Source: Phascolarctobacterium_B sp045598345 (GTDB taxonomy: Bacteria > Bacillota > Negativicutes > Acidaminococcales > Acidaminococcaceae). Taken from it: a DNA stretch of 38,195 bases. Under the pieces are notes generated by a model that worked only from the letters and a program-made list of their open reading frames with translations, did no database searches and was not told where the DNA came from. Numbering within the stretch: the stretch's first letter is position 1; every line of letters begins with the position of its first letter. The stretch is taken from contig JAZLLX010000088.1 of assembly GCA_045598345.1 (NCBI GenBank), positions 1 to 38,195 of the forward strand, read 5' to 3'. The position numbers and the translations under genes were made by a program. Of the stretch, positions 31,004-37,915 are shown in pieces.

Positions 31004-31034
31004 AATATTTTGCATTCAGTGGGTGCAAAATATT
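31004..31034. repeat. Related palindrome just after the yhcG-like gene
   Basis: Arms AATATTTTGCA and TGCAAAATATT around nine bases that include TTCAGTGGG; this shares the TTTTGCA-TCA...TGCAAAA pattern with the palindrome inside the gene. It may also end the transcript. Confidence 0.75.
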
Positions 31035-31154
31035 GGAAATTTGATTTCGTATTACAATCGTCTTTTGCAGACCTTTTCCTGAATCTCAGCAAGAGAAGAG
31101 GAATCGGAATAAATGTCAAAGAACAAATATGGCAAAATGTTTCGGTGATTAAAG

Positions 31155-31191
31155 GCAGTCGGCAGATTTGTTGGATGCTTTTTCATTGCTT
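31155..31191. repeat. 37-bp direct repeat, right copy, within a gene-free stretch
   Basis: Matches 29732-29768 with one mismatch. The rest of 30991-31302 holds the palindrome at 31004, an AAATGTC-AAAGAAC heptamer fragment with a degenerate element end (about 31114-31155: AAATATGGCAAAATGTTTCG) and the EcoRI-like gene promoter. No gene is supported there. Confidence 0.85.
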
Positions 31192-31243
31192 GGATTAAGC
31201 AATTAGGTTTGTGATTTTGTTATAATTTTTATTTTGGATGTAG

Positions 31244-31272
31244 TTGATTTTTCTTGTAGGAAAACGTATAAT
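31244..31272 (+). promoter_or_regulatory. Promoter of the EcoRI-like restriction gene
   Basis: TTGATT (31244-31249), 17-nt spacer, TATAAT (31267-31272). It rules out in-frame starts upstream of ATG 31303. Confidence 0.8.
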
Positions 31273-31302
31273 ATTAAGTACTTGTGGAGGTTAGATATTT
31301 GT

Positions 31303-32139
31303 ATGGTAAAAAATCAGTCAAATCGACTTACTAATCAGCATAAACAATCACATGGTGTTATCGGAATTTTTGGCGAAGAGGCTAAAAAACACGATATGAC
31401 TGTTGGTCGTATTGCCCATTTTGTTATGCAACAGCTGCAAATAGATTATCCAAATTTGGTTTTTAGATGTCGCTCTTCTGTTTCTAAAGCAGAGATTAAT
31501 GAAGCATTGCAAAAGATAGATAAGGAATTGGGACAAACACTTTTTTTGGTAAATTCTTCTATTAAGCCAGATGGTGGTTTAATAGAAGTAATGGATGATA
31601 ATGGTAATTGGAGAGTTGTTTTGGTATCTGAGGCAAAACATCAAGGGAAAGATATAGAAAATATTAAAGCAGGAAAATTGGTTGGTAAGAATAATAACCA
31701 AGATTTAATGGCGGCCGGTAACGCAATTGAGCGTTCTCATAAAAATATTTCTGAAATTGCCAACTTTATGTTATCAGAGTCGTATTTTCCATATGTTTTA
31801 TTTTTGGAGGGATCTAATTTCATAACAGAGGATATTGTTGTTACTCGACCGGATGGCAAAAAAATTAAAATAAAATATAGGGATGGTAGTATTAATAGAA
31901 TAGATAGGCTAACATCAGCAAACTACGGTTTACCTATTAATAAAAATTTGTGTAAAAACAAGTTTGTACAACATTTTGATAAAGTTATAATGCTACAGGC
32001 AGCATCTATTTATACACAAGGAAATGGAGAGGAATGGTCTCCAAAGGATATGTTTAGTGTGATGTATGATATATGCAATACTTCTCTTAAAATTTTGGGG
32101 AGTGATTTGTTTATACAATTAACGAAAAAAAAATGGTAA
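31303..32139 (+). CDS. EcoRI-family type II restriction endonuclease
   Basis: 278 aa, against 277 for EcoRI, and alignable along its whole length from memory. The catalytic triad of the PD-(D/E)XK fold is present: Asp90 in SSIKPDGG, Glu110 and Lys112 in SEAKHQGKD. The DNA-recognition segment MAAGNAIERSHKNISEIANF is essentially identical to EcoRI, with Asn140, Glu143 and Arg144 at the residues that read GAATTC; NYGLPINKNLC and MLQAASIYTQG are also conserved. Cleavage of G/AATTC is therefore expected. The gene is markedly AT-rich. It has its own promoter and overlaps the methylase gene by 7 nt. ATG 31303 follows GGAGG at a rather long 12-nt spacing. Confidence 0.96.
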   Translation: MVKNQSNRLTNQHKQSHGVIGIFGEEAKKHDMTVGRIAHFVMQQLQIDYPNLVFRCRSSVSKAEINEALQKIDKELGQTLFLVNSSIKPDGGLIEVMDDNGNWRVVLVSEAKHQGKDIENIKAGKLVGKNNNQDLMAAGNAIERSHKNISEIANFMLSESYFPYVLFLEGSNFITEDIVVTRPDGKKIKIKYRDGSINRIDRLTSANYGLPINKNLCKNKFVQHFDKVIMLQAASIYTQGNGEEWSPKDMFSVMYDICNTSLKILGSDLFIQLTKKKW

Positions 32140-33107
32140 GAAAAAATCAAAATAATTTTTTGAGTGAAGCTAAACATAATAAAAAAGACGAATTCTATAC
32201 TCAATTAGTTGATGTTGAGAATGAATTAAGATTTTACAAAAAACATTTTAGAAATAAAATTGTTTTTTGTAATTGTGATAATCCATTGATTAGTAATTTT
32301 TATGATTATTTTGTAAGTCATTTTAAGGAACTTGGTTTAAAAAAAGTTATTTGTGCATGTTATCAACCGAATTGTTATAATTTATTTAATTTTGAAGAAA
32401 AACGTCATGGCTTTTATTATGAGTATACTGGAATTGAAAAGATGAAGCCAACAATGAACGATGTATCTTATTTTGATGGAGATGGAGACTTTAGAAGTAA
32501 GGAAAGTATTACGCTTTTAAAACAATCTGATATTGTGGTTACAAATCCGCCGTTTTCTTTGTTTAGAGAATTTGTTTCGCAACTTGTTAAATACAGAAAA
32601 AAATTTTTATTGATTGCTAATATTAATTCTATCACATACAAAGAAATTTTTTCCTTAATTCAAAATAATAAGATTTGGTTAGGGATTAATTTTGGTAGAG
32701 GAATTTCTGGTTTTATTGTCCCCGATGATTATGAGCTTTATGGGACTGAAACAAAGATTAATGATTTAGGTCAACGAATTGTTTCAACAAATAATTGTTT
32801 GTGGCTAACTAATCTTGATAATTTAATTCGTCATGAAAAAATGTCTTTGACAAAAAAATATTATGGTAATGAGAATTTATATCCTTTTTATGATAATTAT
32901 GATGGAATTAATGTAGATAAAACAAATGATATCCCAGCTGACTATGAGGGGGCGATGGGCGTACCAATTACATTTTTACATAAATTTAATCCTGAACAAT
33001 TTGAACTTATACGATTTCGAAAAGGTAATGATGAGAAAGATTTAAAAATAAAAGGAAGGACACCATATTTTAGAATTTTAATTAGAAATAAAATTTTAGA
33101 AACTTAA
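32133..33107 (+). CDS. EcoRI-family adenine DNA methyltransferase
   Basis: 324 aa, against 326 for M.EcoRI. Conserved blocks along the protein: KKDEFYTQLVDVENELRFY, FCNCDNP, GDGDFRS.ESI, catalytic motif NPPFSLF (Asn138), NSITYKE, KIWLG, GRG.SGFIVPDDYELYGTE, NNCLWLTNLD and MGVPITFLHKFNPEQFELI. It should methylate the inner adenine of GAATTC to protect the host DNA, which contains such sites (one within this gene near 32190). Gene order R then M matches the classical EcoRI plasmid system, but here the genes overlap by 7 nt instead of being separated. AT-rich and clearly acquired. A terminator follows. Confidence 0.96.
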   Translation: MVRKNQNNFLSEAKHNKKDEFYTQLVDVENELRFYKKHFRNKIVFCNCDNPLISNFYDYFVSHFKELGLKKVICACYQPNCYNLFNFEEKRHGFYYEYTGIEKMKPTMNDVSYFDGDGDFRSKESITLLKQSDIVVTNPPFSLFREFVSQLVKYRKKFLLIANINSITYKEIFSLIQNNKIWLGINFGRGISGFIVPDDYELYGTETKINDLGQRIVSTNNCLWLTNLDNLIRHEKMSLTKKYYGNENLYPFYDNYDGINVDKTNDIPADYEGAMGVPITFLHKFNPEQFELIRFRKGNDEKDLKIKGRTPYFRILIRNKILET

Positions 33108-33145
33108 AAAATATAATAATGATGTTTTATATGAAGATAACAAGT

Positions 33146-33173
33146 AGTCCGCAAATTATTTGCGGACTTTTTT
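33146..33173 (+). terminator. Terminator of the EcoRI-like operon
   Basis: AGTCCGCAAA, short loop, TTTGCGGACT then seven T residues. Confidence 0.92.
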
Positions 33174-33186
33174 TATGAAATTACTC

Positions 33187-33238
33187 TTGACTAAATCTTG
33201 TTTTTAATATAAATTATTTGCACTTTTAGACCTAAAAG
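33187..33238 (+). promoter_or_regulatory. Candidate promoter and palindrome before the sigma factor gene
   Basis: TTGACT (33187-33192) with a weak -10 (TATAAA at 33208 or TAAATT at 33210), followed by the perfect palindrome CTTTTAG-AC-CTAAAAG (33223-33238), a possible operator. Confidence 0.5.
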
Positions 33239-33341
33239 AATAAATCAGAAAGGAGTTTTTTGTTTTTTTTTAGTATTAAAGTGCACTAAAAAAATCCGGA
33301 TCAAACTAATCTGGAGGCGCTTCCAGTAGAAAGATTAAAAA

Positions 33342-33968
33342 TTGCTTTTTACTGAAAACGGCGAGACATGGGAAAGTTTTGTTTATGTCCCCAAAAAGCC
33401 CATAGGCATTAACCCTGACGGAACTTGGAATTATGAAATTGTCGCCAAACTGATTGCGGCGGCACAAAAAGGGGATAACAATGCACAAATCAAACTCTTT
33501 GAACAGTACCAGTACATGTGGAAAAAAGAAATCACCGGTTTTGTGGAAGATATGCTGACATATGAAGATGCCCAACAGGAAGCGTTTTACATCCTTATGA
33601 AATGTTTAATCACTTATCAGAACCGTGAACGTGCCTATTTCCTTAATTATTATATGACTGCCTTACATACACATCTTATGGAAATCTCGGGCAATGAAAA
33701 AGCATTAAAAGAACGATGTTTTTTCTCGCTTGACGAGGAAGATGAAAACGGAAACCAGTTACACAGTTTGCAAGATTATGGCAGCAAGGATATTACAGAT
33801 TTCAGCAATATTAAAGCACTTTTAACAGATATGGAATATAAGATTATTATTGCCCATTATTATTATGACATCGGATTAAAGGATATTGCCAAACACTACA
33901 ACCTTAGCTATCAATATATCAGATTATTAAATTCTCATGCAATTAAAAAACTTGAAATACTGATATAA
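33342..33968 (+). CDS. Sigma-70-like factor, UviA/TcdR-like
   Basis: 208 aa. A region-2-like helical block (VAKLIAAAQKGDNNAQIKLF, then EDAQQEAFYILMKCLITYQ) and a region-4-like helix-turn-helix at the C-terminus (LTDMEYKIIIAHYYYDIGLK, DIAKHYNLSYQYIRLLNS). Size and layout resemble the group of alternative sigma factors that control toxin and bacteriocin genes in clostridia (TcdR, UviA); exact subgroup is inferred. TTG 33342 is the best available start because a stop lies just upstream; the ribosome binding site is weak. It precedes the DUF1659-amidase-YvrJ cassette and is the obvious candidate to drive it. Confidence 0.75.
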   Translation: MLFTENGETWESFVYVPKKPIGINPDGTWNYEIVAKLIAAAQKGDNNAQIKLFEQYQYMWKKEITGFVEDMLTYEDAQQEAFYILMKCLITYQNRERAYFLNYYMTALHTHLMEISGNEKALKERCFFSLDEEDENGNQLHSLQDYGSKDITDFSNIKALLTDMEYKIIIAHYYYDIGLKDIAKHYNLSYQYIRLLNSHAIKKLEILI

Positions 33969-33978
33969 AAAAAAAAAA

Positions 33979-34021
33979 AGAATAGTCCTATAGGTTAAGT
34001 CCATAGGGCTATTCTTTTTTT
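33979..34021 (+). terminator. Terminator of the sigma factor gene
   Basis: AGAATAGTCCTAT, loop, ATAGGGCTATTCT then a run of T. Confidence 0.9.
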
Positions 34022-34325
34022 ATTTATATATTGGTCGCTCCGTATATTGGCTACTGCATAGAGAACTTATAAAAGGCATCCCCGAGAGAGAGAGAAGCGG
34101 TGAAAAGAAAAACAAGAAAAAGAAAAGTTTTCAAAAATCACTCTCAATTATAAAAGAACGGATTTTTGATGCGAATTGTTGAATAAAAAAAATATTTTTT
34201 TTCCATTCAACATTTTGATGTTTTTTTCCGTTCTTTTATATATAGGGGGTAAAACGCCCGGGAGTTTTCCCTCATGGGGTTAAAAGTTGAAAATGCGTAA
34301 TTCGCAATGCACAATTCACAATGAT
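34022..34325. other. Gene-free stretch with a 92-nt imperfect hairpin
   Basis: Contains a purine-rich tract (34080-34135). Then comes a large nested inverted repeat at 34149-34240: outer arms TATAAAAGAACGGA / TCCGTTCTTTTATA, inner TGTTGAAT / ATTCAACA, centre A8-T-A-T9-like. A small GCCCGGGAG...CTCATGGGG stem and AATGCGT/AATTCGC heptamers follow and lead into the next element. No coding potential. It may hold the control region of the downstream cassette. Confidence 0.65.
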
Positions 34326-34548
34326 GGTAGGATGTTCCGGTGATTAGATGGAATTACCCCTTCCTTTTGGGAGGGGAGGGCCGATACCGGAACGTGGACC
34401 GGCGGGGTGAGCGATTAGGCAGTGACAGAGTTTTCTGCGTAATCCGCACCCCCAGTCGCAACCACGTTCCTGAAAGCGACAGCCCCAGCAAGGGCAGGGG
34501 CTAATCACGTTCCTGAAATCTGTTTTTCAATCAACGGAACATCTTTCC
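34326..34548. repeat. Long TIR element, 223 bp, before the DUF1659 gene
   Basis: Left end GGTAGGATGTTCCGGTGATT, right end AATCAACGGAACATCTTTCC. The core differs from other long copies (CCCCTTCCTTTTGGGAGGGG stem) but shares TGCGTAATCCGCACCCCCAG and CAGCCCCAGCAAGGGCAGGG. Heptamers flank both ends (AATTCAC-type left, AACTTTT-type right). Confidence 0.85.
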
Positions 34549-34605
34549 ACAGTTTTTAACTTTTAGCTTTTAACTTTTAATTTTTATGAAAGGAGGTTTG
34601 GAAGA

Positions 34606-34836
34606 ATGAGTGTTACAGAAACTTTGGTAAGCCGTAAGGTGCAACTTAAAGTTACCACCGGTACGGATGTGGACGGCAATGCAACCGTTGCCACCCGCAC
34701 CTACAGCAATGTGAACCCTGAAGCAACTGCGGAGCAGATGCACGCCACAGCAGTGGCATTTGGGTCTTTGATGGATGACACGGTGGCAAGCATTTATTAC
34801 GATGACAAGAGTTTGCTCAGTGCGGTGACGGAATAA
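34606..34836 (+). CDS. DUF1659 family protein
   Basis: 76 aa, a small beta-rich protein. VTETLVSRKVQLKVTTGTDV followed by NATVATRTYSNVNPEATAEQ fits DUF1659, a family of unknown function that commonly travels with DUF2922 and YvrJ genes in Bacillota, as it does here. Strong SD (AAAGGAGG) before ATG 34606. Codon use is like the host's core genes, unlike the AT-rich island to the left. First structural gene of the sigma/holin-like cassette. A structural or secreted role is conceivable but not shown. Confidence 0.8.
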   Translation: MSVTETLVSRKVQLKVTTGTDVDGNATVATRTYSNVNPEATAEQMHATAVAFGSLMDDTVASIYYDDKSLLSAVTE

Positions 34837-34896
34837 TGGGCAATGCGGAATGCGTGGCAAACAAATGTCAAAGAACAAAGAGCAAAGACCAAATAT

Positions 34897-35174
34897 GGTA
34901 AGATGTTCCTGTGATTAGAATTGGGGTTTCGGGTGTGCGAGGGTTTGCGAACCTTCGTCCGTCCCCTAAAGGGGCGGGGGACCATCTGAAGGAACATAGA
35001 AGGACGGTGGTGGGGTGAGCAATTAGGTTGACACATTTTCTGCGTAATCCGCACCCCCAGTCGCAACCACGTTCCAAAAAGCGACGGTTGAATTGTGTCC
35101 AGTGGACACAAGAGGCAAGGGCAGGGGCTACTCACGTTCCTGTAATCTGGTTTTAATCACTGGAACAAATTACC
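34897..35174. repeat. Long TIR element, 278 bp, after the DUF1659 gene
   Basis: Left end GGTAAGATGTTCCTGTGATT, right end AATCACTGGAACAAATTACC. Nearly identical in length and sequence to the copy at 35459-35736, including an internal GTGTCCAGTGGACAC palindrome. Left flank heptamers AAATGTC, AAAGAAC, AAAGAGC, AAAGACC; right flank AGTTGCG, AGTTGCT, AATTGCT, AATTGCG. Confidence 0.9.
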
Positions 35175-35226
35175 ATAGTTGCGAGTTGCTAATTGCTAAT
35201 TGCGAGTTAAAGAATGGAGGTAAAAA

Positions 35227-35370
35227 ATGAACAAGAATTTGCAACAGTTCCTGTCCACACTTGTACAGGCGGCTTTGCGTAATGCAATGCCGAAGAGGAA
35301 CAAGGATGAAGGAAAAAGGAAGAAGGGGAAGCAGGGGGAAGGGAACAAGGATGAAGGGGTGAAAGGATGA
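35227..35370 (+). CDS. Small ORF, 47 aa, in the sigma/holin-like cassette
   Basis: ATG 35227 with ATGGAGGTAAAAA upstream as a good ribosome binding site, embedded in the same AATTGCGAGTTAAAGAA leader that precedes the DUF2922 and amidase genes. The first 20 residues (NKNLQQFLSTLVQAALRNA) look amphipathic helical. The rest is a Lys/Gly/Glu low-complexity tail (KRNKDEGKRKKGKQGEGNKD) encoded by the purine-rich repeat tract, so the original C-terminus may have been overwritten. No family is recognised. Confidence 0.55.
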   Translation: MNKNLQQFLSTLVQAALRNAMPKRNKDEGKRKKGKQGEGNKDEGVKG

Positions 35371-35412
35371 AAGGGTGAAAGGGTGAAGGGCTAAGGGGGA
35401 AGGGTGAAGAAT
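35296..35412. repeat. Purine-rich repeat tract (GAAGGG/GTGAAAGG type)
   Basis: Repeated AAGGATGAAGG, GGGTGAAA and AAGGGTGAAG units of 7-8 nt run through the end of the small ORF and beyond its stop. They resemble the heptamers inside the rlmI-like gene (3210-3265). Confidence 0.7.
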
Positions 35413-35458
35413 AATGCGTAATTCAATTAAGAATTAGGAATGCAGAATTAAGAATGAA

Positions 35459-35736
35459 GGTAAAGAGTTCCGTTGATTAGATTTGGGTTTCGGGTGTGCG
35501 GGGTTTTGCGAACCCTTGTCCGTCCCCTAAAGGGGCGGGGGACCGTCTGAAGGAACATAGAAAGACGGTGGTGGGGTGAGCAATTAGGTTGATACATTTT
35601 CTGCGTAATCCGCACCCCCAGTCGCAACCACGTTCCAAAAAGCGACGGTTGAATTGTGTCCAGTGGACACAAGAGGCAAGGGCAGGGGCTACTCACGTTC
35701 CTGAAATCTGTTTTTCAATCAACGGAACAAATTACC
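35459..35736. repeat. Long TIR element, 278 bp, before the DUF2922 gene
   Basis: Left end GGTAAAGAGTTCCGTTGATT, right end AATCAACGGAACAAATTACC. The twin of 34897-35174. Left heptamers AATTAAG, AATTAGG, AATGCAG, AATTAAG; right AATTGCT, AATTGCG. Confidence 0.9.
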
Positions 35737-35781
35737 ATAGTTGCTAATTGCTAATTGCGAGTTAAAGAAAGGAGGTAACTA

Positions 35782-36015
35782 ATGGAAACAAAGTATTTGG
35801 TTTTGGAGTTTTTGGATTCTGCCAACAGAAGTGTGGCAATCAGTATCAAAAACCCCAAAGATGACTTGGCGCTTGAAGAAGTGACGGATGTTATGGAAAC
35901 CATCATTGATAATGATGCCATCCTCACTACTGCAGGTTTGCACCTGACAGCGGTGAACAAGTGCTTTTACAAAACCATCACCATTACCAATCTTGAACCC
36001 GGGGATGGTGAATAA
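35782..36015 (+). CDS. DUF2922 family protein
   Basis: 77 aa. KYLVLEFLDSANRSVAISIK, NPKDDLALEEVTDVMETIID and a C-terminal YKTITITNLE strand match DUF2922, a short family of unknown function usually found beside DUF1659 and YvrJ. SD AAAGGAGG before ATG 35782. Two strong hairpins follow the stop and may end or stabilise the transcript. It forms part of the sigma/holin-like cassette. Confidence 0.82.
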   Translation: METKYLVLEFLDSANRSVAISIKNPKDDLALEEVTDVMETIIDNDAILTTAGLHLTAVNKCFYKTITITNLEPGDGE

Positions 36016-36021
36016 CGGTTG

Positions 36022-36106
36022 TTCCTCCACCGTGCAAGCGGTGGAGGAAATATTTTGGAAAGCAGGGAAATACCTGAATTTCCCTCGGGAAATGCAGGTA
36101 TTTCCC
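36022..36106 (+). terminator. Two strong hairpins after the DUF2922 gene
   Basis: First: TTCCTCCACCG / CGGTGGAGGAA, 11-bp stem (36022-36049). Second: GGGAAATACCTG plus ATTTCCC against GGGAAAT plus CAGGTATTTCCC, about 20 bp with one mismatch and a 2-nt apex (36065-36106). Neither has a proper T run, so they may act as RNA stabilisers or processing sites rather than terminators. Confidence 0.6.
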
Positions 36107-36128
36107 CCATATTGAGAAAGGAGGAAGA

Positions 36129-36812
36129 ATGCCGACAAAGAAAACATGGGCAGAAATAAAGGCAGGCAAGACCAAAGAAGAATGGAAAAAGAGAAATTTG
36201 GCATATCACAGGCGGTATAACATGCGGCTTCAGTTGAAAAACAGGGCACATAAACTCTTTGCCGCTTTGCATAATATCCGCATAGTGCAAAATCCCGGGC
36301 CGGCAGATGTCCTGGCAGACCAACTTAATGCGGCGTTACGCCTGCCCTATTGTTGGGGGCAGGAGGACTATGACCACGCCGTAAGCGTGCTGAACACGGT
36401 TGAAGCGAAATTAAGGCAGTATCAGAACAGGGCAGTGCCCTCACGGGGTGAAGATTTTAATACCCTGATTTTGGTAACAAGACATTTGAAAGGCACGGAT
36501 TTGGAAAAGTTTGCGGCGATTACGGAAATACTTTTGTACCTTGCGGCGAAGATTGCCATGGAACATGTTACGGACTTGAAGAACACATTGCCCAATCTGA
36601 TTTTCTGCTTGCTGAAAAAGCCGGACGGATATTATCCCAAATGGCTGGACAAAGCACTCTACAACCGCATTGCACCAATGCTGGACAAAGAAACTATGAA
36701 AAGTTTTATCCAAAGATTTGTCAAAAATCTGCAATATACGGAGGAATGCCAGAGGGTCTTTGGCAATACGGAAATTGACAAGAAGGATAATGTGTTTATG
36801 GACTTAGGATAA
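36129..36812 (+). CDS. Hypothetical protein, 227 aa
   Basis: ATG 36129 follows AAAGGAGG. A very basic N-terminus (PTKKTWAEIKAGKTKEEWKK, then RNLAYHRRYNMRLQ) is followed by a mostly helical body (TEILLYLAAKIAMEHVTDLK) and a segment rich in aromatic and basic residues (KKPDGYYPKWLDKALYNRI). No signal peptide or membrane helix is evident and no family is recognised. The basic start suggests nucleic-acid binding (inference). It sits between DUF2922 and the amidase in the cassette. Its stop codon is already part of an AATGCGT/AATTCGC heptamer array. Confidence 0.75.
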   Translation: MPTKKTWAEIKAGKTKEEWKKRNLAYHRRYNMRLQLKNRAHKLFAALHNIRIVQNPGPADVLADQLNAALRLPYCWGQEDYDHAVSVLNTVEAKLRQYQNRAVPSRGEDFNTLILVTRHLKGTDLEKFAAITEILLYLAAKIAMEHVTDLKNTLPNLIFCLLKKPDGYYPKWLDKALYNRIAPMLDKETMKSFIQRFVKNLQYTEECQRVFGNTEIDKKDNVFMDLG

Positions 36813-36877
36813 TGCGTAATTCGCAATGCGTAATGCGTAATTTAATTAAGAATTATGAATGCAGAATTAAGAATGAA

Positions 36878-37122
36878 GGTAAATAGTTCCGGTGATTAGA
36901 TTTGGGTTTCGGGAGTGCGGGGTTTTGCGAACCCTCGTCCGTCACCTAAAGGGGCGGGGGACCGTCTGAAGGAACATAGAAGGACGGTGGTGGGGTGAGC
37001 AATTAGGTTGATACTTCTGTTGAAGATGCGAAATGTGCCAAGTTTCCCCACACCCGCCGTTGGCACCCTCTCCCCGGGGAGAGGGCAAGTGATCGAAGTT
37101 TTAATCACTTGAACAAATTACC
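36878..37122. repeat. Long TIR element, 245 bp, before the amidase gene
   Basis: Left end GGTAAATAGTTCCGGTGATT, right end AATCACTTGAACAAATTACC. The left half of the core is as in 35459-35736; the right half is different and carries a CCCTCTCC-CCGG-GGAGAGGG stem, showing modular interiors. Left heptamers AATTAAG, AATTATG, AATGCAG; right AGTTGCG, AGTTGCT, AATTGCT. Confidence 0.88.
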
Positions 37123-37172
37123 ATAGTTGCGAGTTGCTAATTGCTAATTGCGAGTTAAAGAAAGGAGTGTTT

Positions 37173-37634
37173 ATGATTAAAAAAATCTATCTTCATTGGA
37201 CGGCGGGGCGGTATGACCAGTTGTTTAATGATTATCATATTTGTATTGACGGTAGCGGCGGGGTGCATTTTATGGGGGATTTTAATGAGAAAAAAGCCCA
37301 CACTTGGCAACGGAATACGGACGCCATCGGGATTGCCCTCTGTTGTGCTTATGGAGCAAGCATTTATGAGGGTGAAGTATGTTGGGGCGCTTATCCGCCG
37401 ACAGATGTACAAATCAATGCTTTGGCAAAAATTGTAGCGATATTATGTGAGGTGTTTAATTTGGATATGGAAAAGGATGTTTTGACCCATGCAGAGGTAG
37501 CCAGCATAGACGGCTATGGCATTGGCAGCGGCGATCCTGAAATGAAATGGGATTTGCTTTACTTGCCGAAAAGAAAAGGAAAAGGGGGGGAGTATATCCG
37601 TCAACTTGCCGTTGGCAAGTTGACGGATAATTAG
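37173..37634 (+). CDS. N-acetylmuramoyl-L-alanine amidase (Amidase_2/PGRP fold), cytoplasmic
   Basis: 153 aa from ATG 37173 (SD AAAGGAG). The first zinc ligand is in IYLHWTAG; YHICIDGSGGVHFMGDF and NTDAIGIALCCAYG follow as in phage T7-lysozyme-type amidases. The second His is in LTHAEVAS and a third-ligand candidate Asp is in GDPEMKWDLLYL. It cleaves the amide bond between MurNAc and the stem peptide. No signal peptide is present, so it would need a holin or lysis to reach the wall; a holin-like YvrJ gene follows. Typical of phage and bacteriocin-release endolysins. Short: catalytic domain only, no binding domain. Confidence 0.88.
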   Translation: MIKKIYLHWTAGRYDQLFNDYHICIDGSGGVHFMGDFNEKKAHTWQRNTDAIGIALCCAYGASIYEGEVCWGAYPPTDVQINALAKIVAILCEVFNLDMEKDVLTHAEVASIDGYGIGSGDPEMKWDLLYLPKRKGKGGEYIRQLAVGKLTDN

Positions 37635-37662
37635 AAATTAGTAATGAGTAATTAGTAATGAT

Positions 37663-37743
37663 GGTAAAGAGTTCCAGTGATTAGAGCAGGAAAGTTCGCA
37701 TTATGCCGACTTTCCCTGTACCCTGATTTCTGAATCCTTTACC
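37663..37743. repeat. Short TIR element, 81 bp, between amidase and yvrJ
   Basis: Left end GGTAAAGAGTTCCAGTGATT; the right end is a diverged inverse (ATTTCTGAATCCTTTACC). The interior CAGGAAAGT...ACTTTCCCTG makes a hairpin and matches the short copy nested at 27119-27197. Heptamers AATTAGT, AATGAGT, AATTAGT start at the amidase stop codon. Confidence 0.8.
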
Positions 37744-37768
37744 CTTAATTAGAAAGGAGTTGAATATT

Positions 37769-37915
37769 TTGGAACTGAACGAGATTTTGCAGAGTGCCAG
37801 TAATTATGGTTTCCCTATGCTGATAAGTTGTTATTTGCTTGTTAGAATGGAAAACCGTATGAACGAACTGACGGAGGCACTGAACAAACTTTGTGTAGCG
37901 TTGGAACACAAATAG
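37769..37915 (+). CDS. YvrJ family small membrane protein (holin-like)
   Basis: 48 aa from TTG 37769, with AGAAAGGAG upstream. The sequence ASNYGFPMLISCYLLVRMEN followed by NELTEALNKL is the YvrJ pattern: one short membrane helix after GFP, an arginine, then a C-terminal amphipathic helix. YvrJ resembles the BhlA/UviB holin-like peptides of Bacillus and Clostridium bacteriocin loci. Directly downstream of a cytoplasmic amidase, it is the natural candidate to permeabilise the membrane. Start codon choice is moderately certain. Confidence 0.82.
   Translation: MELNEILQSASNYGFPMLISCYLLVRMENRMNELTEALNKLCVALEHK

Noticed and set aside
31010..31198. 62-codon frame between the yhcG-like and EcoRI-like genes
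   Set aside because: It runs through a palindrome, heptamer remnants and a direct repeat, with no ribosome binding site.
31234..31302. Longer N-terminus for the EcoRI-like endonuclease
   Set aside because: It would start upstream of the promoter -35 and adds residues absent from EcoRI.
34860..35135. Open frames on the minus strand inside the long elements, nearly identical between copies
   Set aside because: Their similarity only reflects the repeated DNA; no start signals or protein-like composition.
33342..37915. Prophage remnant
   Set aside because: Apart from an amidase and a holin-like peptide there is no capsid, tail, terminase, replication or integrase gene; a release cassette explains it better, though decay of a phage cannot be fully excluded.
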